Positions 39,452 to 48,436 of a stretch of DNA of 64,000 nucleotides are shown in pieces (positions within the stretch are counted from its first letter, which is position 1; each line of letters starts with the position of its first letter). The notes below the pieces were generated by a model, which was not told the origin of the DNA, ran no database searches, and saw only the letters and a list, made by a program, of their open reading frames with translations. Both the position numbers and the translations under genes were made by a program. This DNA is from Occallatibacter sp. (GTDB taxonomy: Bacteria > Acidobacteriota > Terriglobia > Terriglobales > Acidobacteriaceae): the NCBI GenBank assembly GCA_031296305.1, contig JARLFZ010000006.1, forward strand, positions 19,166-83,165. The letters run 5' to 3'.

Positions 39452-40381
39452 ATGGTTGAGTTGCGTGGTTCTTCCCGAGCGGTTGAGGTGATCGGCGTGC
39501 CTCTCGACCTTGGGCAGCAGCGCCGGGGCGTGGACATGGGGCCGTCGGCACTGCGCGTAGCTGGTTTAGCAGCAAAACTCGAGGCGTTGGGATTGACGGT
39601 GAGGGATCGCGGAAACGTTCCGGTGCCGGGAGCCGAAATGATGGATCGCGGCGACGCCAAGGCGCGTTTTCTGGTGCAGATTGCGCGCTGCGATAGGACG
39701 GTTGCCCAATGGGTCGACGAAGCGCTTGCGCGACAGGCGACGCCGGTTGTGCTGGGCGGAGATCACTCTTTGGCTGCGGGAAGCATTGCCGGTGTCGCGA
39801 GCCATTTTCGCGCGCAGCAAAAGACCATCGGCCTGATCTGGATTGACGCGCACACCGACATCAATACGCCTGATACCTCGACTTCCGGCAACGTGCACGG
39901 GATGCCTTTGGCGGCGCTGCTCGGGCTGGGACCAGCGGCGTTGAGCGATTTGCTGGATTGGTCGCCGAAGGTAAGCGCCGCGCAGACGGTGTTAGTGGGC
40001 ATCCGCGATATTGACGCCATCGAGCGCGACAACGTGCGCCGTGCAGGAGTGACCGTATTTACCATGCGCGACATCGACGAAAAAGGTCTGCGCACGGTGA
40101 TGGAACGGGCTATTGAAATAGCCTCCAACGGAACTGCCGGTTATCACGTTTCCATGGATATGGATTGGGTCGATCCCGAGGAAGCGCCCGGAGTGGGCAC
40201 TCCTGTTCCGGGCGGAGCGACTTACCGCGAAGCCCATCTTGCGATGGAGATCCTCGCGGACCATGGCGGCATGCTGGGGCTGGATATAGTTGAAGTGAAT
40301 CCAATTCTCGATGAGCACAACCGGACCGCGGAGCTGGCTGTGCAACTCATTTGTTCCGCATTCGGAAAGAAGATACTGTGA
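39452..40381 (+). CDS. rocF: Arginase
   Basis: GVPLDLGQQRRGVDMGPSALR; GGDHSLAAGSIAG; WIDAHTDINTPDTSTSGNVHGMPLA; SMDMDWVDPEEAPGVGTPVPGG. Confidence 0.9.
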   Translation: MVELRGSSRAVEVIGVPLDLGQQRRGVDMGPSALRVAGLAAKLEALGLTVRDRGNVPVPGAEMMDRGDAKARFLVQIARCDRTVAQWVDEALARQATPVVLGGDHSLAAGSIAGVASHFRAQQKTIGLIWIDAHTDINTPDTSTSGNVHGMPLAALLGLGPAALSDLLDWSPKVSAAQTVLVGIRDIDAIERDNVRRAGVTVFTMRDIDEKGLRTVMERAIEIASNGTAGYHVSMDMDWVDPEEAPGVGTPVPGGATYREAHLAMEILADHGGMLGLDIVEVNPILDEHNRTAELAVQLICSAFGKKIL

Positions 40382-40486
40382 AACCGCACCAGGGATGCCG
40401 CACTGCAAGGAATGGACTGAACGGGCTTGCGGTCCGATGAGATTCCTGCTGCAGCCGGCAAATCACCTACGCGTGGAGGTTGTTCA

Positions 40487-41521
40487 ATGAAAGCATTGGT
40501 CAAGAGCAAAGCCGAGCCAGGGCTGTGGCTCGAAGATATCCCGGAACCGGAGATCGGCATCAACGATGTGCTGGTGCAGGTGCATTACACCGGCATTTGC
40601 GGCACCGACGTTCACATCTACGAGTGGGACGAGTGGGCGCAAAAGACCATCCCCGTGCCCATGGCCATCGGTCATGAGTTCGTTGGCGAAGTGGTTGAGG
40701 TGGGATCGAATGTGAACGACTTCTTCGCCGGCAACATCGTGAGCGGAGAAGGGCATGTGGTTTGCGGCCGCTGCCGGAATTGTCTTGCAGGCAGGCGGCA
40801 TCTTTGCGCCGCGACGAAAGGCGTAGGCGTCAACCGGCCGGGAGCATTTGCCGAGTTGATTGCGTTGCCCATGACGAACATCTGGAAGCACAGCGCAAGT
40901 GTGCCGGAAGAGGTTGCCGCGATCTTCGATCCCTTTGGCAACGCGGTACACACGGCGCTCTCGTTTCCAGTGCTGGGCGAGGATGTGCTGATTACGGGCG
41001 CGGGGCCAATCGGGCTCATGGCGATTCCGGTGGTGAAACACGCGGGTGCGCGGCACGTGGTGATCACCGATCTGAACCCCGTTCGATTGGATCTCGCGCG
41101 CAAGATGGGCGCGACCCTCGCCGTGAATCCCAATGAGATGCCGCTCGCCGACGTGCAGAAGCAACTGGGGATGGTGGAAGGATTCGATGTGGGTCTCGAG
41201 ATGTCGGGCAATGCGCAAGCCCTTCGCGACATGATCGCCAACATGAGTCATGGCGGCAAGATCGCCATCCTGGGAATTCCCGCCAAAGAGATGGCGATGG
41301 ACTGGCGCCAGGTGATCTTCAACATGCTGACCATCAAGGGCATTTACGGCCGCGAGATGTACGAGACCTGGTACAAGATGACGGTCATGCTGGAGTCGGG
41401 CGTGGACATCTCCGGCGTGATTACTCACCGCTTCCCGTGGACCGAATACGAAGCGGCATTTCGAGCCGCGCGCTCCGGCAATGCGGGCAAGGTGATTCTG
41501 GACTGGAGAAATGTGAAGTAG
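40487..41521 (+). CDS. tdh: L-threonine 3-dehydrogenase / zinc-dependent medium-chain dehydrogenase
   Basis: [78 protein letters not shown] (ORF from 40427). Confidence 0.85.
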   Translation: MKALVKSKAEPGLWLEDIPEPEIGINDVLVQVHYTGICGTDVHIYEWDEWAQKTIPVPMAIGHEFVGEVVEVGSNVNDFFAGNIVSGEGHVVCGRCRNCLAGRRHLCAATKGVGVNRPGAFAELIALPMTNIWKHSASVPEEVAAIFDPFGNAVHTALSFPVLGEDVLITGAGPIGLMAIPVVKHAGARHVVITDLNPVRLDLARKMGATLAVNPNEMPLADVQKQLGMVEGFDVGLEMSGNAQALRDMIANMSHGGKIAILGIPAKEMAMDWRQVIFNMLTIKGIYGREMYETWYKMTVMLESGVDISGVITHRFPWTEYEAAFRAARSGNAGKVILDWRNVK

Positions 41522-41589
41522 GCCCAGGAATTTTCCCGCGCGGGCACGCGCTGACATCGGAGACACTTGCCCGGCTTACTCTTGCTCGA

Positions 41590-44442
41590 TCAAAAGGTGA
41601 ACGAAACCTGCAAGTCGACGCTGCGGTTCGACGCGGCTGAGGAGAAGAATCCTCCCGCGACAGCGGTGGACTTGCCAAACAGCGGCGAATCGAGAACGCC
41701 AACGGGCTGCGCCAGGCTCACATTGTTCAAAACGTTTCGCGCCATGGCCGCGAAGTTGAGCGAGTAGCGCCGCGCCACTGCCTGATCGAGCCGCGGTGGG
41801 CCGCCGCTTCTGCTCAGGCCGCCAGGGCCGAGTCCGCCGCCACCGCCACCGGGCCCTCCACCTGGAGGAGGGCCACCGGGCCCGCCAGGGCCACCCGGTC
41901 CGCCGCCATTGGCGCTCGATCCACTTGCGACGCGCGGCCCAATGCCAAACGATTTGCTGACCCGCAGGTTCATGCTGAATTGCGTGGGCCCGTTGCCGTA
42001 GTTGTAGGGAATGCGCTGCTCGTTCCACGCCGGAGCGAGGTCGAAGGTTCCGTACGCCGTCTGCAAAGTGTCGGTGCTGCTCGCCGTCGCCAAGGCGGGA
42101 CGGTCGTTGAATTGGTTGTCGCCGTTCAGATCCTGGCCGATGGTGATGTTGAACGGACTGCCGGAATCGGCTACCAGCATGGGGCTGAAGGACACACCGT
42201 AGGGCGCCTGCAGATTGCCGCCCAGCAAAAAGCGATTGCGAACATCGAAGCTGGCCCGGCCGTAATCGGCGCCGGGATTCTGCTGGTCGGAAGGGGCGTA
42301 GCTGGCGCCGGAGGTGTCGGCGTTGGCAAAGCTCATCGAGTAGAAGCCGAAGAGCGTGAGCCGTTTGGCGTTGACCGAGTAGTTCATCATCAGTTGATTC
42401 TGGTTGTACACGCCGCCCGACTGGAACTGGTAGACATTCTCGTTGATGCCGTTGGGGCGCGTACCCGTGCCTGTGCTCGCGTTGTACGTTGAAGGCAGAT
42501 AGGCGTTGATGTTGTCGGTCAGATACTGATGCACGCCGCGCGAGTTGATATACGTCGCAGACATAGTCGCAACTTTGCCGAACTGATGCTCCACTCCCAG
42601 GGCCGCCTGCATATTGATGGAGGCCTTGAGGTGCGGTGCGGTCTCGTAGATGGTGGGCGCGGGCGCTGTCTGGCTCGTAGTCCCGTAGGTAACGGTGGTC
42701 TGCTTTTGGTTCACACCGTTGAAGCGGATCGTTTGGAGCACGTTGCTCTCGCCGAACCGGTCATAGAACCACCCGTAGCCGCCGCGGATCACCGTGCTCG
42801 CGGGTTTGTTGCCGTGCGCGCCGGGAGCCCACGCAAACGCAAAACGCGGCGCCCAATCGTCATGGTCGCCGATCCAATCCTGCGTCTCGTAGCGCAGGCC
42901 GTAGCTCAGAGTAAGGTTGGGACGCGCCTTGTAGTCGTCCTGGAAATACATGCCGAGATCGAAATAATTCAGGCTTAACGCGGCGTTTCCCGTTGTGATG
43001 CTGTACTTCGACGGGGCATTCGCCGCGTAGGACTGGCTGCATGTCGCCGTGGTCGTCAGGCAGGAATACGTATAGGTTCCGTTGAATCCGGAGTTCGAGT
43101 AGCTGGAATCGTGTGTGATGCGCAACCGCCCGCCGAAGTTGATGGCGTGCGCGCCTTTGGTCACCATGGTGTTGTTCTGCAACTCATAGCGATCCTGGTT
43201 ATCGCGCACCGTGCCCATGCTGTTGCCGCCGCCGGTGAAAGCCCCGCCCACTGAAATGGTCGGGTCTGTGCTGTCCTTCGCAACCTGGCTGTCCCGGTCG
43301 CCCATGTATTGAAAGCGCGTTTCGTTGATCATGTTGGCGCCCAGCACCTGGGTGTCGCTCACCTGCAGTGTGTTCTCGTAATTGGAGACGTTGTAGGCCT
43401 GGCTTTCGAGAGAAAATCCCGAGACCCCGTCGTTGCTTTCAACCTGGCGATCGAACATGTAACGCACGGTCAGCGTGTTGTTGACGCCGAGCTGGAAATC
43501 GAAGCGCGGGCTCACATCCAGTCGCGACTGCGGGTTGGCGACGGCCGCGGTGTAGTTGTAGCTACCGCCGCTGGAGTTGAGCAGGTCCGCATTCACAATC
43601 GAGTTCGACTGGTTGTCGCGCCGAAAAACGCTCACAAACCAGGAAGAGCTCTTCGTGAGCGCGCCGCCGGCATTGCCCGTCAAAAACGTGCTGTAGTACG
43701 GCGGCTCGCTGGTCACAAACGGGTTGAGCGAATTGAATGTGGAGTCGTTGCCGTTCATCATGAACATGCCATGGAGCTTGTCGGTGCCGGGTTTGGTGAG
43801 GATCTCGATGCGCCCGTAGCCCAGCTTGTCGTATTGCGCCGAAAATGGGTTTTGGTTGATGCGGATTTCGCGGATCGACGATTTTGGCGGAAGCTGGCCG
43901 CCGGTGAATCCATCGATATAGATCTGCCCGCCGTTCGGTCCAGCCGACGGACCGGCCAGCGCATTCAGTTCGCTTTGCAACTCGTCGGGATCGTCGGAAA
44001 GCGCATCCAGAGCTTTGCCCTTGATGATGATGGCCCCGGCGTTGTTGTCGGAACTGGTACTGACGCCGGTGGCGTCGCCCTCCACCTCAACCTGCTGCTG
44101 CTCCATGGGCAGTTGCAGAATTACGTTTTGCATGGTCGGCTTGCCGCCGGCAACCTGGATGCCATCGAGCGAGAACAGTGCGAACCCCTTTGCCGAAACC
44201 GTGAGAGAGTAGCTCCCGGCCTGCAATTGGCTGAAGCTGAACGCGCCATTGGCTCCGCTCTTGACCGACTTTGAAAAGCCGTTGCCGTTGGCGAGCACGA
44301 CCGTAGCCGAAGGAACCAGCGCTCCGGAAGGATCGGTGACAGTGCCGAAGACGCTTGCAGCCGGGGTCTGGCTCATCGCGAACGATGCCGAGAGAAGGGA
44401 AGCCGCAAAAACAATACTGAGAATGAATCTGGAGGTTTTCAT
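41590..44442 (-). CDS. TonB-dependent receptor, Oar-like with CarboxypepD_reg plug and Gly/Pro-rich C-terminal insert
   Basis: MKTSRFILSIVFAASLLSASFAMSQ signal; FGTVTDPSGALVPSATVVLANGNG; barrel repeats; C-terminal VDLQVSFTF. ORF upstream extension to 44553 unlikely. Confidence 0.92.
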   Translation of the reverse strand: MKTSRFILSIVFAASLLSASFAMSQTPAASVFGTVTDPSGALVPSATVVLANGNGFSKSVKSGANGAFSFSQLQAGSYSLTVSAKGFALFSLDGIQVAGGKPTMQNVILQLPMEQQQVEVEGDATGVSTSSDNNAGAIIIKGKALDALSDDPDELQSELNALAGPSAGPNGGQIYIDGFTGGQLPPKSSIREIRINQNPFSAQYDKLGYGRIEILTKPGTDKLHGMFMMNGNDSTFNSLNPFVTSEPPYYSTFLTGNAGGALTKSSSWFVSVFRRDNQSNSIVNADLLNSSGGSYNYTAAVANPQSRLDVSPRFDFQLGVNNTLTVRYMFDRQVESNDGVSGFSLESQAYNVSNYENTLQVSDTQVLGANMINETRFQYMGDRDSQVAKDSTDPTISVGGAFTGGGNSMGTVRDNQDRYELQNNTMVTKGAHAINFGGRLRITHDSSYSNSGFNGTYTYSCLTTTATCSQSYAANAPSKYSITTGNAALSLNYFDLGMYFQDDYKARPNLTLSYGLRYETQDWIGDHDDWAPRFAFAWAPGAHGNKPASTVIRGGYGWFYDRFGESNVLQTIRFNGVNQKQTTVTYGTTSQTAPAPTIYETAPHLKASINMQAALGVEHQFGKVATMSATYINSRGVHQYLTDNINAYLPSTYNASTGTGTRPNGINENVYQFQSGGVYNQNQLMMNYSVNAKRLTLFGFYSMSFANADTSGASYAPSDQQNPGADYGRASFDVRNRFLLGGNLQAPYGVSFSPMLVADSGSPFNITIGQDLNGDNQFNDRPALATASSTDTLQTAYGTFDLAPAWNEQRIPYNYGNGPTQFSMNLRVSKSFGIGPRVASGSSANGGGPGGPGGPGGPPPGGGPGGGGGGLGPGGLSRSGGPPRLDQAVARRYSLNFAAMARNVLNNVSLAQPVGVLDSPLFGKSTAVAGGFFSSAASNRSVDLQVSFTF

Positions 44443-44513
44443 GATCGTTCCTGACGGTAGGTTGCCGCCAATTACAGGAGACCGCGGATGGACCCGCCGT
44501 GCGGTCTTAATGG

Positions 44514-44560
44514 GTAAAGATGTGTAACAAAGTGTCACCGCGCACTTTACCATTTGTTAC
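44514..44560. promoter_or_regulatory. Paired inverted CpxR-box-like sites in the divergent TonB receptor / response regulator intergenic region
   Basis: GTAAA-GATGT-GTAAC (44514-44528, + strand) and GTAAC-AAATG-GTAAA (44546-44560, - strand). Confidence 0.6.
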
Positions 44561-44619
44561 ATTTTTTCCCGCCGCTTTTCGCTGCGATGGGCGTAGTCTC
44601 GAAGCAGCGGAAACATGAC

Positions 44620-45330
44620 ATGGAAGATATCCTGCTCATCGACGACGATGTTGAGCTTTGCTCCATGCTCACGGACTATCTGGGGCGATACGAATTTCGC
44701 GTGCACTCTGTGCATCGCGGCGACGAAGGGCTGAAGACTGCGCGCGGCAGAGACTGGGCGCTGATCCTGCTGGACGTGATGCTGCCGGGACTGGATGGCT
44801 TTGAGGTGCTCAAACAGATCCGCGCGTCGTCGGACGTGAGCGTAATGCTGCTGACCGCGCGCGGCGAGGACATTGACCGCATTGTCGGTCTCGAAATCGG
44901 CGCGGACGATTATTTGCCCAAGCCGTTCAACCCGCGGGAACTGCTGGCGCGCATGCGTGCCATCCTGCGCCGGCATTCGGGGGCTGCGACGAGAACCGAG
45001 CCGGCATTGCTGCGCGTCGATGATCTGGAGCTCGATGCCGCCGCGCGATCGGTAATGCAGGGCGGAAAGAAAATCGATCTCACCAGCGTGGAATTCGCGC
45101 TACTTGAAACCCTGATGCGCTTTCCGGGCCAGGTGGTATCGCGCGAGCAACTTTCAGAAAGCGTGCTGGGGCGGAAGTTCGATCCCTTCGACCGTAGCCT
45201 CGACATGCACGTGAGCCGCCTGCGGCGCAAACTCAGCGAGAATGGCGCGCGCGACGAGCAGGTGAAGACCATTCGCGGCGCGGGCTATCAGCTTGCGGTC
45301 GGTGCGGCCAGGCAAGCAGCGGAGGGCTGA
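44620..45330 (+). CDS. OmpR-family (CpxR-like) response regulator
   Basis: DILLIDDDVELCSMLTDYL; LILLDVMLPGLDGFEVL; DDYLPKPFNPRELLARMRAILRR; winged-helix LTSVEFALLETLMRFPGQVVSREQLSESVLGRKFDPFDRSLDMHVSRLRRKL. Confidence 0.93.
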   Translation: MEDILLIDDDVELCSMLTDYLGRYEFRVHSVHRGDEGLKTARGRDWALILLDVMLPGLDGFEVLKQIRASSDVSVMLLTARGEDIDRIVGLEIGADDYLPKPFNPRELLARMRAILRRHSGAATRTEPALLRVDDLELDAAARSVMQGGKKIDLTSVEFALLETLMRFPGQVVSREQLSESVLGRKFDPFDRSLDMHVSRLRRKLSENGARDEQVKTIRGAGYQLAVGAARQAAEG

Positions 45331-45333
45331 TTC

Positions 45334-46740
45334 GTGCGCAGTCTTTTCTTCAAGATTTTCGTGATTTTCTGGATTGCACAGAGCCTGATCTTTGCCATTT
45401 CGACCGTGCTGATCGTGCGCCATCACTTCGAAAGCCCCGACGTGCTTTTCGACGGATTGCACAGCAGCTTGGAAAACGATGCGCGGCGCGCAGTCGTGGC
45501 GTACGAATCAGGCGGTTGCGCAGCGGTGGATGCGCTTGGCGCGCAAATCCAACAGCAGATCGCATTGAAAGACGCTGCGGGGCAGGACTTGTGCAATGCC
45601 GCTGGCCTACCTTTACCCCCAGCCAGCGCGGACAATCCAACCCACATTACGAGCAGCCAGACGGGTGCGGAATTTATCTGGCGGGTTCCGATTACTTCGT
45701 CGAGCGGCAAAACTTATTTCTTCCTGCTCGGCCGTCCTCACGTGGAGCGGCCTCATAGTTTGCTTGAAGACCTGGTGCACTTCGCGTCGCCCACGCTTCC
45801 CGTGGCGATTGTGGTGGGCGGACTGACGACATTCGTGCTGGTTTTGTTCTTCACGCGGCCCATTGCCCGTCTGCGCAAAGCGGCGCGCGAACTGGCGCAA
45901 GGGAATCTGAAGGCGCGCGTCAAGGAGCCGGTCAGCCGCTCGCGTTTTTCTTCGGAAGACGAATTTCAAGCGCTGCTCCATGACTTTAATCACATGGCGG
46001 AGCGGCTGGAGTCGCTGGTGGACGCGCAGCAGCTCTTGTTGCGCGATGTTTCGCATGAACTGCGTTCGCCGCTGGCCCGGCTCAGCGTGGCGCTGGAGTT
46101 GGCGCGGGAAGATGCTTCTCCAGAAATGGCCACGCAGCTCAACCGCATGGAGCGTGAGTCGGAAAAACTCAATCAGCTCATCGGCCAGTTGCTCACGCTC
46201 TCTTCCATGGAAGCCATCGAGAGTGCTGACCGCTTCGTGCCGGTGTCTCTGAATCAGATTGTGGCGCAGATGATTCCCGACGCGCAATACGAGGCCTCGC
46301 AGCGCCAGTGCAGTGTAGTGTTCCGCTCCGAAAACGACTGCACGGTACAGGGCAACCGGCATCTGCTTTACCGCGCCATCGAAAACGTGCTGCGCAATGC
46401 CATTCAGTACACCAATCCGGGAACAGAGGTGGAGATTTGCGTAGCCGCGGGGCAGGACGAGGCAGGCCGTTCAGTATCCGTGGTGGAAGTCAGCGATCGC
46501 GGGCCGGGAATTCCTGAAGCGGAAATCGACGCCATCTTTCGCCCGTTCTATCGCGTGGACCGCGCGCGGAGCCAGGAGACAGGGGGATTCGGAGTGGGAC
46601 TGGCCATCGCCGAGCGCGCGGTGAAACTGCACGGCGGACAGGTGAGCGGACGCAACCGCAGCGGCGGCGGAGCCGTCATCCGCATGCAATTTCCATCGGC
46701 GAAAGCTGCTCCAATCAGCACGGAGCGCCAGCCCGGATAA
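45334..46740 (+). CDS. Sensor histidine kinase (CpxA-like, HAMP + HisKA + HATPase)
   Basis: Two TM segments; DVSHELRSPLARLSVALELAR H-box; ENVLRNAIQYTNPG N-box; VSDRGPGIPEAEIDAIFRPFYRVDRARSQETGGFGVGLAI. Confidence 0.95.
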   Translation: MRSLFFKIFVIFWIAQSLIFAISTVLIVRHHFESPDVLFDGLHSSLENDARRAVVAYESGGCAAVDALGAQIQQQIALKDAAGQDLCNAAGLPLPPASADNPTHITSSQTGAEFIWRVPITSSSGKTYFFLLGRPHVERPHSLLEDLVHFASPTLPVAIVVGGLTTFVLVLFFTRPIARLRKAARELAQGNLKARVKEPVSRSRFSSEDEFQALLHDFNHMAERLESLVDAQQLLLRDVSHELRSPLARLSVALELAREDASPEMATQLNRMERESEKLNQLIGQLLTLSSMEAIESADRFVPVSLNQIVAQMIPDAQYEASQRQCSVVFRSENDCTVQGNRHLLYRAIENVLRNAIQYTNPGTEVEICVAAGQDEAGRSVSVVEVSDRGPGIPEAEIDAIFRPFYRVDRARSQETGGFGVGLAIAERAVKLHGGQVSGRNRSGGGAVIRMQFPSAKAAPISTERQPG

Positions 46741-46798
46741 ATCGTGCGCCGCAATGCACTGCCGCTCTCGTTTCTCACACGCGGCAAAAACCTGTAGC

Positions 46799-46842
46799 GC
46801 CGGTCTCCAGACCGGCTGTAGCGGGGGTCTCCAGACCCCCGC
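46799..46842. repeat. REP-like tandem hairpins
   Basis: GCCGGTCT-CC-AGACCGGC (46799-46816) and GCGGGGGTCT-CC-AGACCCCCGC (46821-46842), each preceded by TGTAGC. Confidence 0.6.
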
Positions 46843-46908
46843 TGGGCAGGCCGGCGGTTGAAAACGGGCCATCTTGTCTGCCGTCGCGACGTCTGCGAGA
46901 AATGCGGG

Positions 46909-48135
46909 TTAATCCTGCAGCGTCACCCATTTCGCATTCTTCTGCGCCTTGATCACCAACTCCGCGGCCAGCAGTGCTTCGTCCAGATTCTGCGCCAGGT
47001 GTGTGCGGTTCGCAATGTCGGCCACAAACTGCGGCCCGAACGGTAGCGGCATGGCGTTGCAGTCGATATATCGCGCCTGCTTTTTGTCGACCACAAAAAG
47101 GTTGTTGCCCTGTTTGCTCACGCCGACGTTGGTGTACTTGCGCACTTCCATATAGCCTTCGGTGCCCAGAATAAACAGCCGCCCGTCGCCCCACGTCCCC
47201 AGCCCATCGGGCGTGAACCAATCCAGCCGCACGTAGCCCAAGCCGCGATTGCCACGCAACACCATGTCGCCAAAATCCTGAAAGCGCGGGCGATCGGGAT
47301 GGCGCACGTTGGCGATCTGCGACTCCACCACTTCCGCCTCAGTCGATCCCGTGAAGAATAGGAACTGGTCGACTTGATGAGAACCGATGTCGCACAGAAT
47401 TCCGCCATACTGATCGGGATTCCAGAACCAGTCAGGCCGGCCGCCGCTGCCACCTGCGTCACCCGCGTGTTGAAAAATCTGATGGGGCGCAATGTTAATC
47501 GTCTGAATCACCTTGCCGATTGCGCCCTGCCGCACCAGCACCCCGGCGTACACCGCCGCTTTTACCTCCAGGAGTTCGCTGTAGAGAACCGCGTAAATCC
47601 GCTTGGTTTCGGCGATGGTTTTGCGCACATCGGCCAATTGCTCGAGCGTCGTCATTCCCGGCTTGTCGCTGAGAAAATCTTTGCCGCGCTTCATGGCGCG
47701 CACGGCGATCCCGGCGCGCTCGCTGGCAATCTGCGAGGTCAGCACCAATTGCACCGCGGGGTCGTCGAGAACCTCGTCCTGTGTCTTCGCGATCTTCACG
47801 TCGGGAAAGCGCTTGCGGAACACCGCCAGCTTATCCTCTTCGCCGCCCCACGCGGCCACCAGTTCGCCGCCGCCGCGGACCACGGCGCCAATCATTCCAT
47901 AGATGTGGTCGTGGCTCATGCCGCACACCGCAAACTTGATGTGATATTTGGGCGCTTCCTCAGTTCCGGAGGGGGCCTGCACGGGCACAGCCGCTTCTTC
48001 CACGATGTGCCCCGCTCCGCCGCCGAACGCCATCGCGCTCTCCGGCAATCCCGCCATGAACGCCGCCGATCCCAGCGATCCCATCAATCCCGCTTGCTTC
48101 AAAAACTCTCGCCGCTGCGTGAAATTCGTGCTCAT
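46909..48135 (-). CDS. Gfo/Idh/MocA family oxidoreductase, exported (Tat-like)
   Basis: TQRREFLKQAGLMGSLGSAAFMAG; VCGMSHDHIYGMIGAVVRGGGELVAAWGGEEDK; DKPGMTTLEQLADVRKTIAE. Confidence 0.85.
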   Translation of the reverse strand: MSTNFTQRREFLKQAGLMGSLGSAAFMAGLPESAMAFGGGAGHIVEEAAVPVQAPSGTEEAPKYHIKFAVCGMSHDHIYGMIGAVVRGGGELVAAWGGEEDKLAVFRKRFPDVKIAKTQDEVLDDPAVQLVLTSQIASERAGIAVRAMKRGKDFLSDKPGMTTLEQLADVRKTIAETKRIYAVLYSELLEVKAAVYAGVLVRQGAIGKVIQTINIAPHQIFQHAGDAGGSGGRPDWFWNPDQYGGILCDIGSHQVDQFLFFTGSTEAEVVESQIANVRHPDRPRFQDFGDMVLRGNRGLGYVRLDWFTPDGLGTWGDGRLFILGTEGYMEVRKYTNVGVSKQGNNLFVVDKKQARYIDCNAMPLPFGPQFVADIANRTHLAQNLDEALLAAELVIKAQKNAKWVTLQD

Positions 48136-48436
48136 ATCTCCTCCAAATTCCGTCTGCATGCATCAACAATTCGGTGTTTCGCGATCCGATTCAGTCGCCA
48201 GGGCGTGCCGGAGCCCCCTTGGCAGCGCGTTCCGCAATTTGGACTGCGCCCGCCACTGCCTTATCGAAGCACATTGATCATAACCGCCCTTGCCTGCAAG
48301 CGTGAATATGGCCTAGGAATCGCCGCGCGGCTGGACTAATATATTGCATTCAATCCCAGAGGCTGCGTTCGAAATAGGTTCACGCAAGGCCGGATGTGCT
48401 GCAACCGGCGCATGCCGGAGTAAGGACGATCGAAAG

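Noticed and set aside
38119-41566. - strand ORFs 38119-39660 and 40484-41566
   Set aside because: Shadows of Fe-ADH and Tdh-like genes; repetitive Ala/Arg/His composition.
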